Below the pieces are notes generated by a model that did not search any database, was not told the origin of the DNA, and saw only the letters and a program-made list of their open reading frames with translations. A program made the translations under genes and the position numbers. 64,000 bases of DNA from Paludibacterium yongneupense DSM 18731 (lineage in GTDB: Bacteria; Pseudomonadota; Gammaproteobacteria; Burkholderiales; Chromobacteriaceae), in contig NZ_AUGZ01000005.1 in assembly GCF_000422925.1 (NCBI RefSeq), forward strand, positions 310,001 to 374,000, written 5' to 3'. Below are positions 9,327 to 18,165 of the stretch, in pieces. Within the stretch, counting starts at the first letter, position 1. The number at the start of each line of letters is the position of its first letter.

Positions 9327-10766
9327 TCATGCCTCCGCCGCACATGTCGCCCGATGCAGTCCTAGCCAGCCACGTCGATAGGCCAGCGCCGCGCACACCA
9401 GCACCCCCATCAGAGCAAACTCGGCAGACAGGGCCGTCACGACGGCTTCGAGGTAGCTTCCCGAGGCGTGCAAGGCCTGTGCGAACACCGCACCGAGCAG
9501 GGCCGAACCCAGCCCGAACGAAGCCTGCTGCACGGTGGCCAGCATGGAGCTGCCCGCGCCCGCCTGGTCGGCAGACATGTCCGACAGGCCGATGCGGAAG
9601 AAACTGCTGACAATCAGGGCCTGCCCCCAACCGATCAGCACCGTCGCCGGCGCCAGATTGAGTATCCCGGGATGCGGCCACACCCAGCGCAGAGTCAGCA
9701 TGAGCCCGAGCAGGCCACTCATCTGGATCGCACACCCCCAAAGCAGGGCCGGCACCATGCCGATGCGAGCGACAAGACGCGTACTCAGCAGGGAAGACAC
9801 AAAATAAGAGGCCCCAAGCGCAATAAAAGCGTTACCCGCAGACAGCGCCGACAGGCCGGCCCCCGCCTGCAGCAACAGGGCCACCACGAACATGAAGCCG
9901 CTCCAGCAAGAAAAAAACAGCACCGCAATCAGCAGGCCGAAGCGGGCGCTGGCCAGACGCAGCAGCGCCGGCGGCAGCAGAGGATGACGGCCTCGCGCCT
10001 CTTGTCGCAATTCGACGTTGAACAGAACGATAGCCAAGGCAGGCACCGCCGCAAGCTCGGCCAGGCAGGGCCAGGACCAATGCAGGGAGGGTCCGAGCGC
10101 CAGCGGCAACAGCAGGCAGGCGATCAACAGCGCCAGAATGACGGTGCCGGGGACATCGACACTGACCGCGTTGGCGCGCCGTGTTTCCGGCACCCGGCTC
10201 CCCATGCGGCACAGGACGGCAAGGCAGATAGGCAGATTGATCAAGAAAACGCTGCGCCAGCCCTGCCCCGCAATATCGGACGACACCAGAAAACCGCCAA
10301 GGACCTGACCGACGATGAAAGCCAGGCCGCCGATGGCACCATACAGTCCCAGTGCCCGGGCGCGCTCGCGCCCCTCCAGACCGACATGTAGCGTCGCCAG
10401 AATTTGCGGTACGATCAGTGCCGCCGCGATGCCCTGCATCACCCGCGCGAGCAGCAGCTGCCAGACGGCAGCGGAAAGGCCGCACAGCAACGATGCGACG
10501 GCAAACAAGGCCACACCCCAGCCGAACAGGCGACGACGGCCATGGTTGTCCCCCAGCCGTCCCCCCATCGCCAGGCAGACGGCGAAGGCGACCCCGTATA
10601 CCGCGACGATCAGTTCCAGCTGGGTATGCGAGGCTTTCAGCGAGCGCGAGATGGAATCCAGAGCGACATTGACGATCGAAAAGTCGATCATCGGCAGCAG
10701 CTGTCCGGACAACAAGACATAGAGACCGGCACGACTCAGGCGCGGGGATGCGGTGTCAGCGACCAT
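9327..10766 (-). CDS. MFS drug efflux transporter, DHA2 (14-helix) family
   Basis: A 479-residue major facilitator of the EmrB/QacA branch. The motif-A loop reads MGGRLGDNHGRRRLF (about residues 65-80), and the family helix-1 segment MIDFSIVNVALDSI and motif C-like GGLAFIVGQVLGGFLV are present. The start at 10766 is chosen because AAGGA lies 8 bases before it; an upstream in-frame ATG at 10814 has no such signal. It is divergent from an XRE regulator at 10885, the usual layout for an efflux pump and its repressor. The drug substrate is unknown. Confidence 0.9.
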   Translation of the reverse strand: MVADTASPRLSRAGLYVLLSGQLLPMIDFSIVNVALDSISRSLKASHTQLELIVAVYGVAFAVCLAMGGRLGDNHGRRRLFGWGVALFAVASLLCGLSAAVWQLLLARVMQGIAAALIVPQILATLHVGLEGRERARALGLYGAIGGLAFIVGQVLGGFLVSSDIAGQGWRSVFLINLPICLAVLCRMGSRVPETRRANAVSVDVPGTVILALLIACLLLPLALGPSLHWSWPCLAELAAVPALAIVLFNVELRQEARGRHPLLPPALLRLASARFGLLIAVLFFSCWSGFMFVVALLLQAGAGLSALSAGNAFIALGASYFVSSLLSTRLVARIGMVPALLWGCAIQMSGLLGLMLTLRWVWPHPGILNLAPATVLIGWGQALIVSSFFRIGLSDMSADQAGAGSSMLATVQQASFGLGSALLGAVFAQALHASGSYLEAVVTALSAEFALMGVLVCAALAYRRGWLGLHRATCAAEA

Positions 10767-10825
10767 AGCGAATTTCCTTGCAAAAAGAGGAATTGAGTCG
10801 GAGTATGCTGACAACGTTAACCGGG

Positions 10826-10849
10826 TACCAGTTCTTGTTTATCCTGGTA
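10826..10849. promoter_or_regulatory. Operator-like inverted repeat between efflux pump and XRE regulator
   Basis: TACCAG (10826-10831) and CTGGTA (10844-10849) form an inverted repeat with a 12-base centre in the 118-base divergent promoter region. The right half overlaps a TATAAA element (10848-10853) that could be the regulator's -10 box. This is where an autoregulating repressor would bind; binding by the neighbouring XRE protein is inferred. Confidence 0.4.
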
Positions 10850-10884
10850 TAAACAGCACCCGGTTGACTTCGGAGGAACTCAGC

Positions 10885-11775
10885 ATGAATACGCCGCGCC
10901 AGGAAATACCCGTCGCCGCAAAACCGCAGATACTTGAGCCGCAACGGGTGCGAGAGCTCGGCATGTTCCTGCGCGCGCGGCGTGAAAGTCTCGATCCGCA
11001 GCGGCTCGGCCTTCCGCGCACCGGGCGTCGCCGCACGCCCGGCCTGCGTCGCGAAGAAGTCGCCCAGCTCGCCGACGTCGGCGTCACCTGGTACACCTGG
11101 CTGGAACAGGGACGCCCGATCCAGGCCTCGGCCCAGGTGCTCGGGGCGATTGCCCGCGCTCTGCAATGCAGCGAGGCAGAGACACGTCATCTGTTCATAC
11201 TGGCCGGCATGAGCGACGCCTTCCCCCGCCAGGGCCCGAGCTGCGAACATCTGGGCGCCGCCAGCCAGGCCGTGCTTGAGCACCTGGACCCCTTGCCTGC
11301 GCTGATTCAGAACGCACGCTTTGATATTCTCGGCTTCACCCCCGCTTATTGCCGTCTGGTCGGCGTCGACCTCGAGCGCATCGCCCGCCGTGATCGCAAT
11401 TGCATCTATCTGGCGCTGACCGATGCCAACTGGCGCGCCTGCATGACCGACTGGGACGAAATCATGCCGCGCATGGTGGCCTTCTTCCGTGCCTCGATGG
11501 CCGATCACATGGGCGAACCGGCATGGGAAGAGCAGTTGCAGCGCTATTTCGACGTATCGCCCGAGTTCAGCCAGATCTGGCAACGCTATGAAGTCCGTGG
11601 CATAGAGAACTACATCAAACGCTTCCATAACGACCGCGTCGGGGAAATGCGCATGCACCAGACCAACTGGTGGTCGGCTCCGAAAAACGGCGACCGCCTG
11701 CTGGTCTATGTACCGGAGGACGAGGCGAGCCGGGACGCGTTCGAGCGCCTGCTCGCCCTGCCTTTCACCGGCTGA
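10885..11775 (+). CDS. XRE-family regulator with MmyB-like ligand-binding domain
   Basis: A 296-residue regulator. Residues 15-95 form an HTH_31-type helix-turn-helix (RRTPGLRREEVAQLADVG, TWYTWLEQGR). Residues 110-285 match the MmyB-like PAS-fold domain (NARFDILGFTPAYCRLVG, WWSAPKNGDRLLVYVPED) that often binds fatty acids or related ligands. The ATG at 10885 has an excellent GGAGGA 7 bases upstream; the open frame extends to 10753 but lacks a signal there. Such proteins are commonly divergent from short-chain dehydrogenases or MFS pumps, as here, and are likely to control the pump at 9327-10766. Confidence 0.88.
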   Translation: MNTPRQEIPVAAKPQILEPQRVRELGMFLRARRESLDPQRLGLPRTGRRRTPGLRREEVAQLADVGVTWYTWLEQGRPIQASAQVLGAIARALQCSEAETRHLFILAGMSDAFPRQGPSCEHLGAASQAVLEHLDPLPALIQNARFDILGFTPAYCRLVGVDLERIARRDRNCIYLALTDANWRACMTDWDEIMPRMVAFFRASMADHMGEPAWEEQLQRYFDVSPEFSQIWQRYEVRGIENYIKRFHNDRVGEMRMHQTNWWSAPKNGDRLLVYVPEDEASRDAFERLLALPFTG

Positions 11776-11893
11776 AGCCTGTCGGCGCGCCGGGAGTGCC
11801 GTTGACATGCATCAAACCGCTCCGGCCAAAGGGATGACGCCGCGGCGCTTGATCGATAAACTGTCAGTGCGATAAATTTTATGGCAAACCCTT

Positions 11894-12526
11894 ATGGAAT
11901 TGCGTATCGATGCCGAGGCGCTGGCCGACTTTGTCGCCGCCCTGCTCGGCCAGGACAGCGAAGTCGCCGTGCACGACTTGTCCGACCTGTCCGCTTCGCT
12001 CAAGGTCATTCGCAACGGCCACCTGTCCGGCCGCGGCGTAGGGGCTCCGGCGACCGATCTGGCGCTGCGCATGGCGCAGGAGTGCATGGGCAAGGACAGG
12101 GAAAACTACCGTCTCAACTACCGCAGCAAGACCGCGCGCGGGAATCTGTTACGCTCGTCGACGCTTGTCATGAAAGATGACAGCGGCAAAGTCGTCGCCA
12201 TGCTGTGCGTGAACTCGGACGACAGCCGCTACCAGCGTGCAATGGAAGCCGTGCAGGCGCTGCTGCCGACCGATCTATCGAATCAGCCGCCACAAGAAGT
12301 CCTGGCGGGCTCGGTCGACGATGTGGGCGTCGAGTTCATGCACAGCGTACTCCACCGCTATGGAGTCGATCCCGCGCGCATGTCGCCGGAAGAAAAGGCG
12401 CAGGCGGTCGGCGAGCTGAACTCGCGCGGCCTGTTCTCCATCCGCGGTTTCGTCGGCAAGGCTGCCGCCGCCCTCGATATTTCGGAACCCACGCTCTACC
12501 GCTATCTGAAACAAGGCCGGGACTAA
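11894..12526 (+). CDS. YheO/DauR-family PAS-HTH transcriptional regulator
   Basis: A 210-residue protein with the YheO-like PAS domain (residues 5-125: GQDSEVAVHDLSDLSASLKVI, RSSTLVMKDDSGKVVAMLCVN) and a C-terminal helix-turn-helix (residues 145-208: LNSRGLFSIRGFVGKAAAAL, SEPTLYRYLKQ). The best-studied member, DauR of Pseudomonas aeruginosa, represses D-arginine catabolism. Here the next gene is RidA, 110 bases downstream, consistent with control of amino acid or imine metabolism, but the effector is unknown. Confidence 0.85.
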   Translation: MELRIDAEALADFVAALLGQDSEVAVHDLSDLSASLKVIRNGHLSGRGVGAPATDLALRMAQECMGKDRENYRLNYRSKTARGNLLRSSTLVMKDDSGKVVAMLCVNSDDSRYQRAMEAVQALLPTDLSNQPPQEVLAGSVDDVGVEFMHSVLHRYGVDPARMSPEEKAQAVGELNSRGLFSIRGFVGKAAAALDISEPTLYRYLKQGRD

Positions 12527-12636
12527 GCATGCCCGCCTCCTCCCGCCGCCGCGCCCGGTGCGGCGAGCGGGCCGTTTCCGCTGGCGCCGCCCGCGAGGCG
12601 GCGTCGATTTCGTCCACGAAACTTGAAAGCATCGCA

Positions 12637-13017
12637 ATGAAAGACATACTGTCCACCGCCGCCGCTCCGAGCGCGATCGGCCCGTATTCGCAAGGCACCG
12701 CCTTCGGCAAACTGGTATTCACCTCGGGTCAGATTCCGCTCGACCCTGTCAGCGGGCAGGTGGTCGCCGGCGGCATAGAGGCCCAATCGCGGCAGGCGCT
12801 GGAAAACCTCAAGGCCGTGTTGCAAGCCGGCGGCAGTTCGACGGCCCAGGTACTGAAAACCACTTGCTACTTATCCGAGATGGCCGACTTCGCCGCCTTC
12901 AATTCAGTCTACGCCGAGTACTTCGCCAGTGAAGCGCCGGCACGCTCCTGCTTCTCGGTAAAAGACCTTCCGCGCGGCGTGCTGGTCGAAGTGGAAGCCA
13001 TCGCCTGGCGCGACTGA
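12637..13017 (+). CDS. ridA: RidA-family reactive imine/enamine deaminase
   Basis: A 126-residue member of the RidA (YjgF/YER057c/UK114) family that hydrolyses 2-aminoacrylate and similar intermediates left by PLP enzymes. The hallmarks are IGPYSQGTAFGKLVFTSGQI near the N-terminus and a catalytic arginine in the segment EAPARSCFSVKDLPRGVLVEVEAIA. The ATG at 12637 aligns with RidA starts; an open frame extends upstream into the regulator gene and is not used. Likely co-transcribed with the DauR-type regulator. Confidence 0.92.
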   Translation: MKDILSTAAAPSAIGPYSQGTAFGKLVFTSGQIPLDPVSGQVVAGGIEAQSRQALENLKAVLQAGGSSTAQVLKTTCYLSEMADFAAFNSVYAEYFASEAPARSCFSVKDLPRGVLVEVEAIAWRD

Positions 13018-13029
13018 GCACAGGCTTGC

Positions 13030-13318
13030 GCCGATGTCGGCGTCGGCTGGCATGATGTTTCGCCCCCGGCATCGGGGGCCGATCAGGCGAAGGCCCTCGA
13101 GGCCATCGCGGCGCGGGTCGATGCCTCCGACCAGGAGCAGGTCCTCGCCCTGTTCGAAGCGGAAACGACCCTGATTCATCCGGCCGACACACCGGGCCGC
13201 TCTCTTGTGCGCGAAGAGGCGGGCCGCTGCGGCGGTGCCGCGGTTGATGTTCCCAAAGGACGGCATCGTCCCCCCGTTTGCAACCGGGCTTCTTCCGCCG
13301 GATCGCGCTGCGGCAACG
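13030..13318 (+). pseudogene. Decayed coding sequence of unknown family
   Basis: Between ridA and the convergent c-di-GMP protein one forward frame reads like a real protein from about 13030 to 13240: GADQAKALEAIAARVDASDQ, then LALFEAETTLIHPADTPG, with strong G/C at third codon positions. No start codon with a ribosome site precedes it, and after about 13250 the same frame becomes arginine-rich, as expected past a frameshift. I do not recognise the family. It is probably a gene remnant and may extend under the 3' end of the neighbouring gene. Confidence 0.3.
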
Positions 13319-15808
13319 TCACGACGACGGCTGGCCGTTTCCGGGCAAGGACGGTGCGACCGCCCCGGAATCATGGGCGACGCCGACGGCATCGCGGACA
13401 TGGCCCCCCTGTTCCGGGTATGCAATCCGGCCGGCCGCCATCGGCCAGCCGTCCTGGCGAGCTTCACCGGCTTTCCTCATGTCGCGCGCGTCCTCGCCGA
13501 TTTCATCGTTCGAGCACTGGCCGCCACAGGGCTGAAAATGCCCGGCCGCCGAGGCCCCGCGCAAGGGCTGCGCCAAGGAACGGCGCCAGTACTCTACAAA
13601 ATCCCCGGCACTCAAGGGACGGCTGATCAGATAGCCCTGGATTTCGTTGCAGCCATCGCGGCGCAACTGCTCCAGTTGGGCGCCACTCTCGACGCCCTCC
13701 GCGATCACGGTCAACCCCAGTGCGTGTCCAAGCTGGACGACGGCGCGCACGATGGCTACATTTTTTGCCCCCATGTCGCGAACGAAGGATTGGTCGATCT
13801 TGATCTTGTCGACCGCGAAGCGCTGCAGATAGGCCAGACTGGAATAGCCGGTTCCAAAATCGTCGATGGACAGCTTGACCCCGAGCGCCTTAAGGCGCCC
13901 CAGGGTGGGCAACACCTGGTCCATATCGTGCAGCAGTATCGATTCGGTCAGTTCCAGATCCAGACACTCGGCAGGAAGACCCGCCGCCTCCAGCGCGGCC
14001 GCTACCGTCGCCACGATATTGCCGCGATTGAATTGCAGCGCCGACACGTTGACCGCGATAACGAGAAAAGGCAAGCCGGCGGCACGCCATGCCTGCGCTT
14101 GACGACAGGCCTGCCTGAGCGCCCACTCGCCGAGAGGAATGATCAATCCGCTATGCTCGGCCGCCGGGATGAATCCCGCCGGCCCGATCAAGCCCTCGCG
14201 AGCATGTCGCCAGCGCAGCAACGCCTCCACGCCGACGATGCGCCCGCTGACGGCATCGACCTGCGGCTGATAATGCAACTCGAAATCCCCGGCCGCCAGC
14301 GCATTGCGCAACGCGTCCTGGAGCCGGATCTGCTCAATGGCATCGCTATACATCTGCTCTGCAAAGACCCGATAGGTATTGCGCCCCGCCCCCTTGGCGT
14401 GATGCAACGCGGTATCGGCCTGCTTGAGCAGCAAGGCAAACTCGCTGCCATGTTCTGGAAACAGGCTGACGCCGACGCTGAAAGGCGCGTGCAGGCGATG
14501 GCCATCAAGGACAAAGGGCGCCTCGAAGCGCGCGATAAGGCGCTGGGTAGACTCCACCACCATACTCGCGTCGACCACATTGCCCAGCAAGACCACAAAC
14601 TCGTCCCCGCCCTGACGCGTGATCGAATCGGCAGCGCCCAGACATTGACACAGACGCTCGGCAACGCAGGCCAGCAGGCGGTCGCCGTAACCATGCCCCA
14701 GGCTGTCGTTGATCTGTTTGAAATTATCGAGATCCAGATACAGCAGCCCCAGCCCCAGCCCCGCCTCTTGTGCGCGCACACGCGCCTGCTCGAACAGATC
14801 ACCGAGCTGCAAGCGATTGGGCAGGCCGGTCAGGGGGTCATAATGCGCGAGGTAGGCGAGCCGCCTCTCCACCGCGTCGTGTCTGACACGGGCCCGCAAG
14901 GTCGCGATACCGAAGGCCAGGTCGCCGGCCAGTTCCTCCAGCAAGGACACCTCGTCCGGAATGAAGGCGCCGACCTCATGCGAGTACAGGGTCAGAACAG
15001 CGCGCACGCGCCCCTCGACGAGCAGCGGAAGCGCAATGCTCGACTCGAAGCCTCGAACCCGGGCCGCCTCGCGCCACAGCGCCACCTCTGCGTTATGACT
15101 ATAATCCTGATTGACGACGGTACGCCCGCAACGAATCGCCGTTCCGGTCGGCCCCTGTCCGTGCGGCGTATCCGCCCAAGAAACGGCAACGTCTTCCAGA
15201 TAGCCGGCATCCAGCCCCGCCACCGCCACCGGCAGCACGCTCTTGTCGGCATCGTCGCGCGCGAGTCCGACCCAGGCCATGCGATAGGCGCCAACCTCGA
15301 CCGTGAGCCTGCAGATGCCGACCAGCAACTCGCGTTCGGATTCCGATCTCACCTGCAGGGCATGGCATTTCCGCACCAGCTGCAGCGCGCGTGTCATGCG
15401 CCGTTGGGCGGTTTCGGCCAGCTTGAATTCGGTAATGTCTTCGTAGATGCCCGCCACGCCGATCACACGCCGCTCGGCGTCACGCAAGGGAACCCTGGAG
15501 CTGCGGACCCAACGCGCCTCTCCAGTCGTGCTGATATGGGGCTCTTCATGGCGCAGGCGCGGCAAGCCCGTTTCCATGACCTGCAGGTCGGCCGCGCGAT
15601 ACCCACCGGCAAGCTCGCTCCAAACCATATCGAAGTCGGTCTTGCCGATCACATCCTCCGGCCGGCTCAAGCCCGCATCGCGGGCGAACAAAAGATTGCA
15701 CCCGAGAAATCGCAGCTGAAGATCTTTCCAGAACACGCGAATGGGGATGCTATCCAGTGTCTCGCCCAGCAGACCGGCACAGACCTCCGGGGGTAAAACG
15801 TCAGTCAT
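13319..15808 (-). CDS. PAS-GAF-GGDEF-EAL c-di-GMP signalling protein
   Basis: An 829-residue soluble regulator of cyclic di-GMP. Order: PAS (about 5-125, DSIPIRVFWKDLQLRFLGCN), GAF (about 150-300), GGDEF diguanylate cyclase (motif RQGGDEFVVLL near residue 400, intact) and EAL phosphodiesterase (VGVEALLRW near residue 528, with ESILLHD, SIDDFGTGYSSL and KIDQSFVRD metal-binding segments). Both active sites look intact. The ATG at 15808 begins the first PAS sequence; an upstream ATG at 15886 lies in a low-quality extension. The last 85 or so residues after the EAL fold are low-complexity and run into the decayed region beside ridA. Confidence 0.92.
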   Translation of the reverse strand: MTDVLPPEVCAGLLGETLDSIPIRVFWKDLQLRFLGCNLLFARDAGLSRPEDVIGKTDFDMVWSELAGGYRAADLQVMETGLPRLRHEEPHISTTGEARWVRSSRVPLRDAERRVIGVAGIYEDITEFKLAETAQRRMTRALQLVRKCHALQVRSESERELLVGICRLTVEVGAYRMAWVGLARDDADKSVLPVAVAGLDAGYLEDVAVSWADTPHGQGPTGTAIRCGRTVVNQDYSHNAEVALWREAARVRGFESSIALPLLVEGRVRAVLTLYSHEVGAFIPDEVSLLEELAGDLAFGIATLRARVRHDAVERRLAYLAHYDPLTGLPNRLQLGDLFEQARVRAQEAGLGLGLLYLDLDNFKQINDSLGHGYGDRLLACVAERLCQCLGAADSITRQGGDEFVVLLGNVVDASMVVESTQRLIARFEAPFVLDGHRLHAPFSVGVSLFPEHGSEFALLLKQADTALHHAKGAGRNTYRVFAEQMYSDAIEQIRLQDALRNALAAGDFELHYQPQVDAVSGRIVGVEALLRWRHAREGLIGPAGFIPAAEHSGLIIPLGEWALRQACRQAQAWRAAGLPFLVIAVNVSALQFNRGNIVATVAAALEAAGLPAECLDLELTESILLHDMDQVLPTLGRLKALGVKLSIDDFGTGYSSLAYLQRFAVDKIKIDQSFVRDMGAKNVAIVRAVVQLGHALGLTVIAEGVESGAQLEQLRRDGCNEIQGYLISRPLSAGDFVEYWRRSLAQPLRGASAAGHFQPCGGQCSNDEIGEDARDMRKAGEARQDGWPMAAGRIAYPEQGGHVRDAVGVAHDSGAVAPSLPGNGQPSS

Positions 15809-15938
15809 CGCACGCACACGCCGCGAATGGCAATCACCTGTATGCCTCCTTCTGCTACGTCCGGTTTGTCGTCGATCGCGCCCCAAGACTGGCGGATGTT
15901 ACAACGAATACCGGTAAATATCACAGGCCCCTTAGTTT

Positions 15939-16000
15939 GGCATTTCCATTTGTCACAATTATGCCATTTGCAATTCAATTTGTCGCAAAATGGAAATGCC
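15939..16000. repeat. Inverted repeat enclosing TTGTCRCAA motifs
   Basis: GGCATTTCCATTT (15939-15951) and its exact complement AAATGGAAATGCC (15988-16000) flank 36 bases. Inside the array TTGTCACAA and TTGTCGCAA occur as near-direct repeats about 30 bases apart. It lies about 130 bases upstream of the c-di-GMP gene and 316 bases upstream of the GntR gene, in a stretch without genes, so a regulatory role is plausible. The protein bound is unknown. Confidence 0.55.
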
Positions 16001-16201
16001 GTGAGCATTTGGTCGGCAATTTGTATCTACCGATCCGCGCCGCCCGTTCATTCCCAGCAAGCCGGGTACATCAAGACGGAACGACAGCTCGTAATTGTTA
16101 TATTTCATAAGCTTAAGATACTTTATTCTGTATATTCCATCTTACCAACGGCAGACATGCCATGAAATTTTAGCGACAGAGACAGGGCCATCCGCCACAC
16201 G

Positions 16202-16240
16202 TGGTTCTATATTGGTATTGACGTGGTATTAAATTACTAT
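16202..16240. promoter_or_regulatory. NagR/DasR-like operator array upstream of the GlcNAc operon
   Basis: TGGT half-sites occur at 16202, 16213 and 16224, exactly 11 bases apart, the last two as ATTGGTATTGAC and CGTGGTATTAAA. These resemble the left halves of HutC-subfamily GntR sites such as the DasR site of Streptomyces and the YvoA/NagR site of Bacillus. The array ends about 75 bases before the start of the GntR gene at 16316, so autoregulation and control of nagA-nagB are likely. Confidence 0.55.
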
Positions 16241-16315
16241 TACTTTGCGGAAACAGCCACAGCGGACGACCCGCTGGGCCACGAATTCGGGCGTAGTATT
16301 TGGCGAAAGTGACAC

Positions 16316-17050
16316 ATGGAAAACCGCTGGCTCGCACTCAAACCGGAAGAAGCAATCTCAACGCCGCTTTATCTGCAGCTGGCCCGCAAGCTAGCCGATG
16401 CGATCAATGACGGCTGGTGGCAGGCCGATGAGGCCTTACCTCCCGAGCGGACCTTTTCGGAAGAACTGGGCATCTCGCGCGTCACCGCTCGCAAGGCACT
16501 GGATGTCCTGCTGGAGCAAGGCTTGATCCGTCGCCGTCACGGCTCCGGCACCTTCATCACCCCGCGGCTGGAGCAACCCCTGTCGCGACTCACCAGCTTT
16601 ACCGAAACACTGAAGATGAAGGGCTTTCAACCCTCTTCGGTCTGGCTCGACCGTTCGATCGGCATCCCCACTCACGACGAAGTCATCAAGCTGGGTTTGT
16701 CTCCCGTCGCGCAGGTCGTGCATATGAAACGTCAACGCCTGGCCGATGGAGTCGTCATGGCGATCGAACAGAGCACGCTGCCTCTCGCTTATCTGCCGGA
16801 CCCCCTGGCCGTGGGCAATTCGCTGTACGCCCACCTCGATGCGCAAGGGCACTCCATCGTGCGCGCCTTGCAGCACATTCGAGCGGTCAACGCCTCGCCG
16901 GAGCTCGCGGCTCTGGTCGGCATCCGCACCGGCGAGGCCATGCTGCTGATGACGCGTATCGGTTACACCGTCGATAACACGGCAATAGAGCTGACCGACA
17001 CTTACTGCCGCAATGATTACTACGACTTTGTCGCAGAGCTGAGAAGATGA
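16316..17050 (+). CDS. GntR/HutC-family regulator of N-acetylglucosamine use (NagR-like)
   Basis: A 244-residue regulator. Residues 15-85 are a GntR winged helix (LPPERTFSEELGISRVTARK, then GLIRRRHGSGTFI). Residues 95-240 are a UTRA effector domain (SRLTSFTETLKMKGFQPSS, ending IELTDTYCRNDYYDFVAEL) of the type that binds glucosamine-6-P or GlcNAc-6-P in YvoA and DasR. Its stop overlaps the nagA start by four bases. Local function as GlcNAc-responsive repressor is inferred from the operon and the TGGT array upstream. Confidence 0.9.
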   Translation: MENRWLALKPEEAISTPLYLQLARKLADAINDGWWQADEALPPERTFSEELGISRVTARKALDVLLEQGLIRRRHGSGTFITPRLEQPLSRLTSFTETLKMKGFQPSSVWLDRSIGIPTHDEVIKLGLSPVAQVVHMKRQRLADGVVMAIEQSTLPLAYLPDPLAVGNSLYAHLDAQGHSIVRALQHIRAVNASPELAALVGIRTGEAMLLMTRIGYTVDNTAIELTDTYCRNDYYDFVAELRR

Positions 17051-18165
17051 TGGAACACACCACATTACACGGCCGTATCCTGACCCCCGCGGGCTGGGTG
17101 GACGGCAGCATGACACTGGAGCACGGGCGCATCGCGCATATCGAAACGCGCTCGCCTCAAAGCGGTGCGCCGCGGCGCGTGATCCTGCCGGGATTCATCG
17201 ATCTGCACGTCCATGGCGGGGGCGGCTCCGACATCATGGAAGCCGGCCAGGCGGCGCTGAAAGTGGCCAGAGCCCACGCCCGCTTCGGCACCACCTCGCT
17301 GCTGGCGACCACCATGACCGCCCCGACCGCCGAAATCGAAGCCGTGCTGGCCGACATCGGCCGCTGCTGCCACGAACGCCAGCCAGGCAGCGCGCGTTTG
17401 CTCGGCGTCCATCTGGAAGGTCCTTACATCAATTCGGGCAAGCTCGGCGCCCAGCCCAATCAGGCCTGCCGCGCAACGCTGGCAGAAATCGAGCACCTGC
17501 GCTCGCTCGCCCCGATCCGCCTGATCACACTGGCCCCTGAAGTCGCCGGCCATATGCCGGTCATCCGCGCCCTGGCCGAAGCGGGCGTACGCGTCCAGAT
17601 TGGTCACACCCTCGGTTCCTACGAAGATGGCGTCGAAGCGCTGGCAAACGGGGCCTCCGGTTTCACCCACCTGTACAACGCCATGACCGGCTTGCACCAC
17701 CGCGAACCGGGCATGGTCGGCGCGGCGCTCGCCCATGCGGACTATGCCGAGTTGATCCCGGACCTCCTCCATGTCCACCCGGGTGCCATCCACACCGCCC
17801 TGCGTGCGATACCGCATCTGTATTGCGTGACCGACTCGACAGCCGCCGCCGGCATGCCCGATGGCGAATACAAGCTCGGCTCGCACCCTGTGTTCAAGTG
17901 CATGGGTGGCGTACGCCTGAGCGACGGCACTCTGGCCGGCAGCACGCTAACCATGGATCAGGCCTTGCGCAATCTGGTGGCGATCGGCCTGCCGCTGGAA
18001 GATGCCTCGCACCGTTTGTCCCGCTATCCGGCCGACTACCTGGGCATCAACGACCGCGGCCGCCTGGCCGAGGGCGCCTGGGCCGATGTGGTCGTGATGG
18101 ACGAAGAATTGAATCTGATAGACGTTTACCTGGAGGGAGAACGGAATGTCCTCGCTAATGCTTGA
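17047..18165 (+). CDS. nagA: N-acetylglucosamine-6-phosphate deacetylase
   Basis: A 372-residue amidohydrolase that removes acetate from GlcNAc-6-P in the cytoplasm. Family motifs are in order: metal-site HVHGGGGSDIMEA (about residue 58), HLEGPYIN (about 125), QIGHTLGSYEDGVEALANGA (about 185), FTHLYNAMTGLHHREPGMVG (about 205) and the catalytic-aspartate segment CVTDSTAAAGMPDG (about 260). It overlaps the regulator by ATGA and its end overlaps the next gene by 20 bases, so the three are one transcription unit. Confidence 0.96.
   Translation: MMEHTTLHGRILTPAGWVDGSMTLEHGRIAHIETRSPQSGAPRRVILPGFIDLHVHGGGGSDIMEAGQAALKVARAHARFGTTSLLATTMTAPTAEIEAVLADIGRCCHERQPGSARLLGVHLEGPYINSGKLGAQPNQACRATLAEIEHLRSLAPIRLITLAPEVAGHMPVIRALAEAGVRVQIGHTLGSYEDGVEALANGASGFTHLYNAMTGLHHREPGMVGAALAHADYAELIPDLLHVHPGAIHTALRAIPHLYCVTDSTAAAGMPDGEYKLGSHPVFKCMGGVRLSDGTLAGSTLTMDQALRNLVAIGLPLEDASHRLSRYPADYLGINDRGRLAEGAWADVVVMDEELNLIDVYLEGERNVLANA

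Noticed and set aside
13205-15796. Very long rightward open frame (863 codons) opposite the GGDEF-EAL gene
   Set aside because: Antisense to clear PAS, GAF, GGDEF and EAL domains. Composition is not protein-like.
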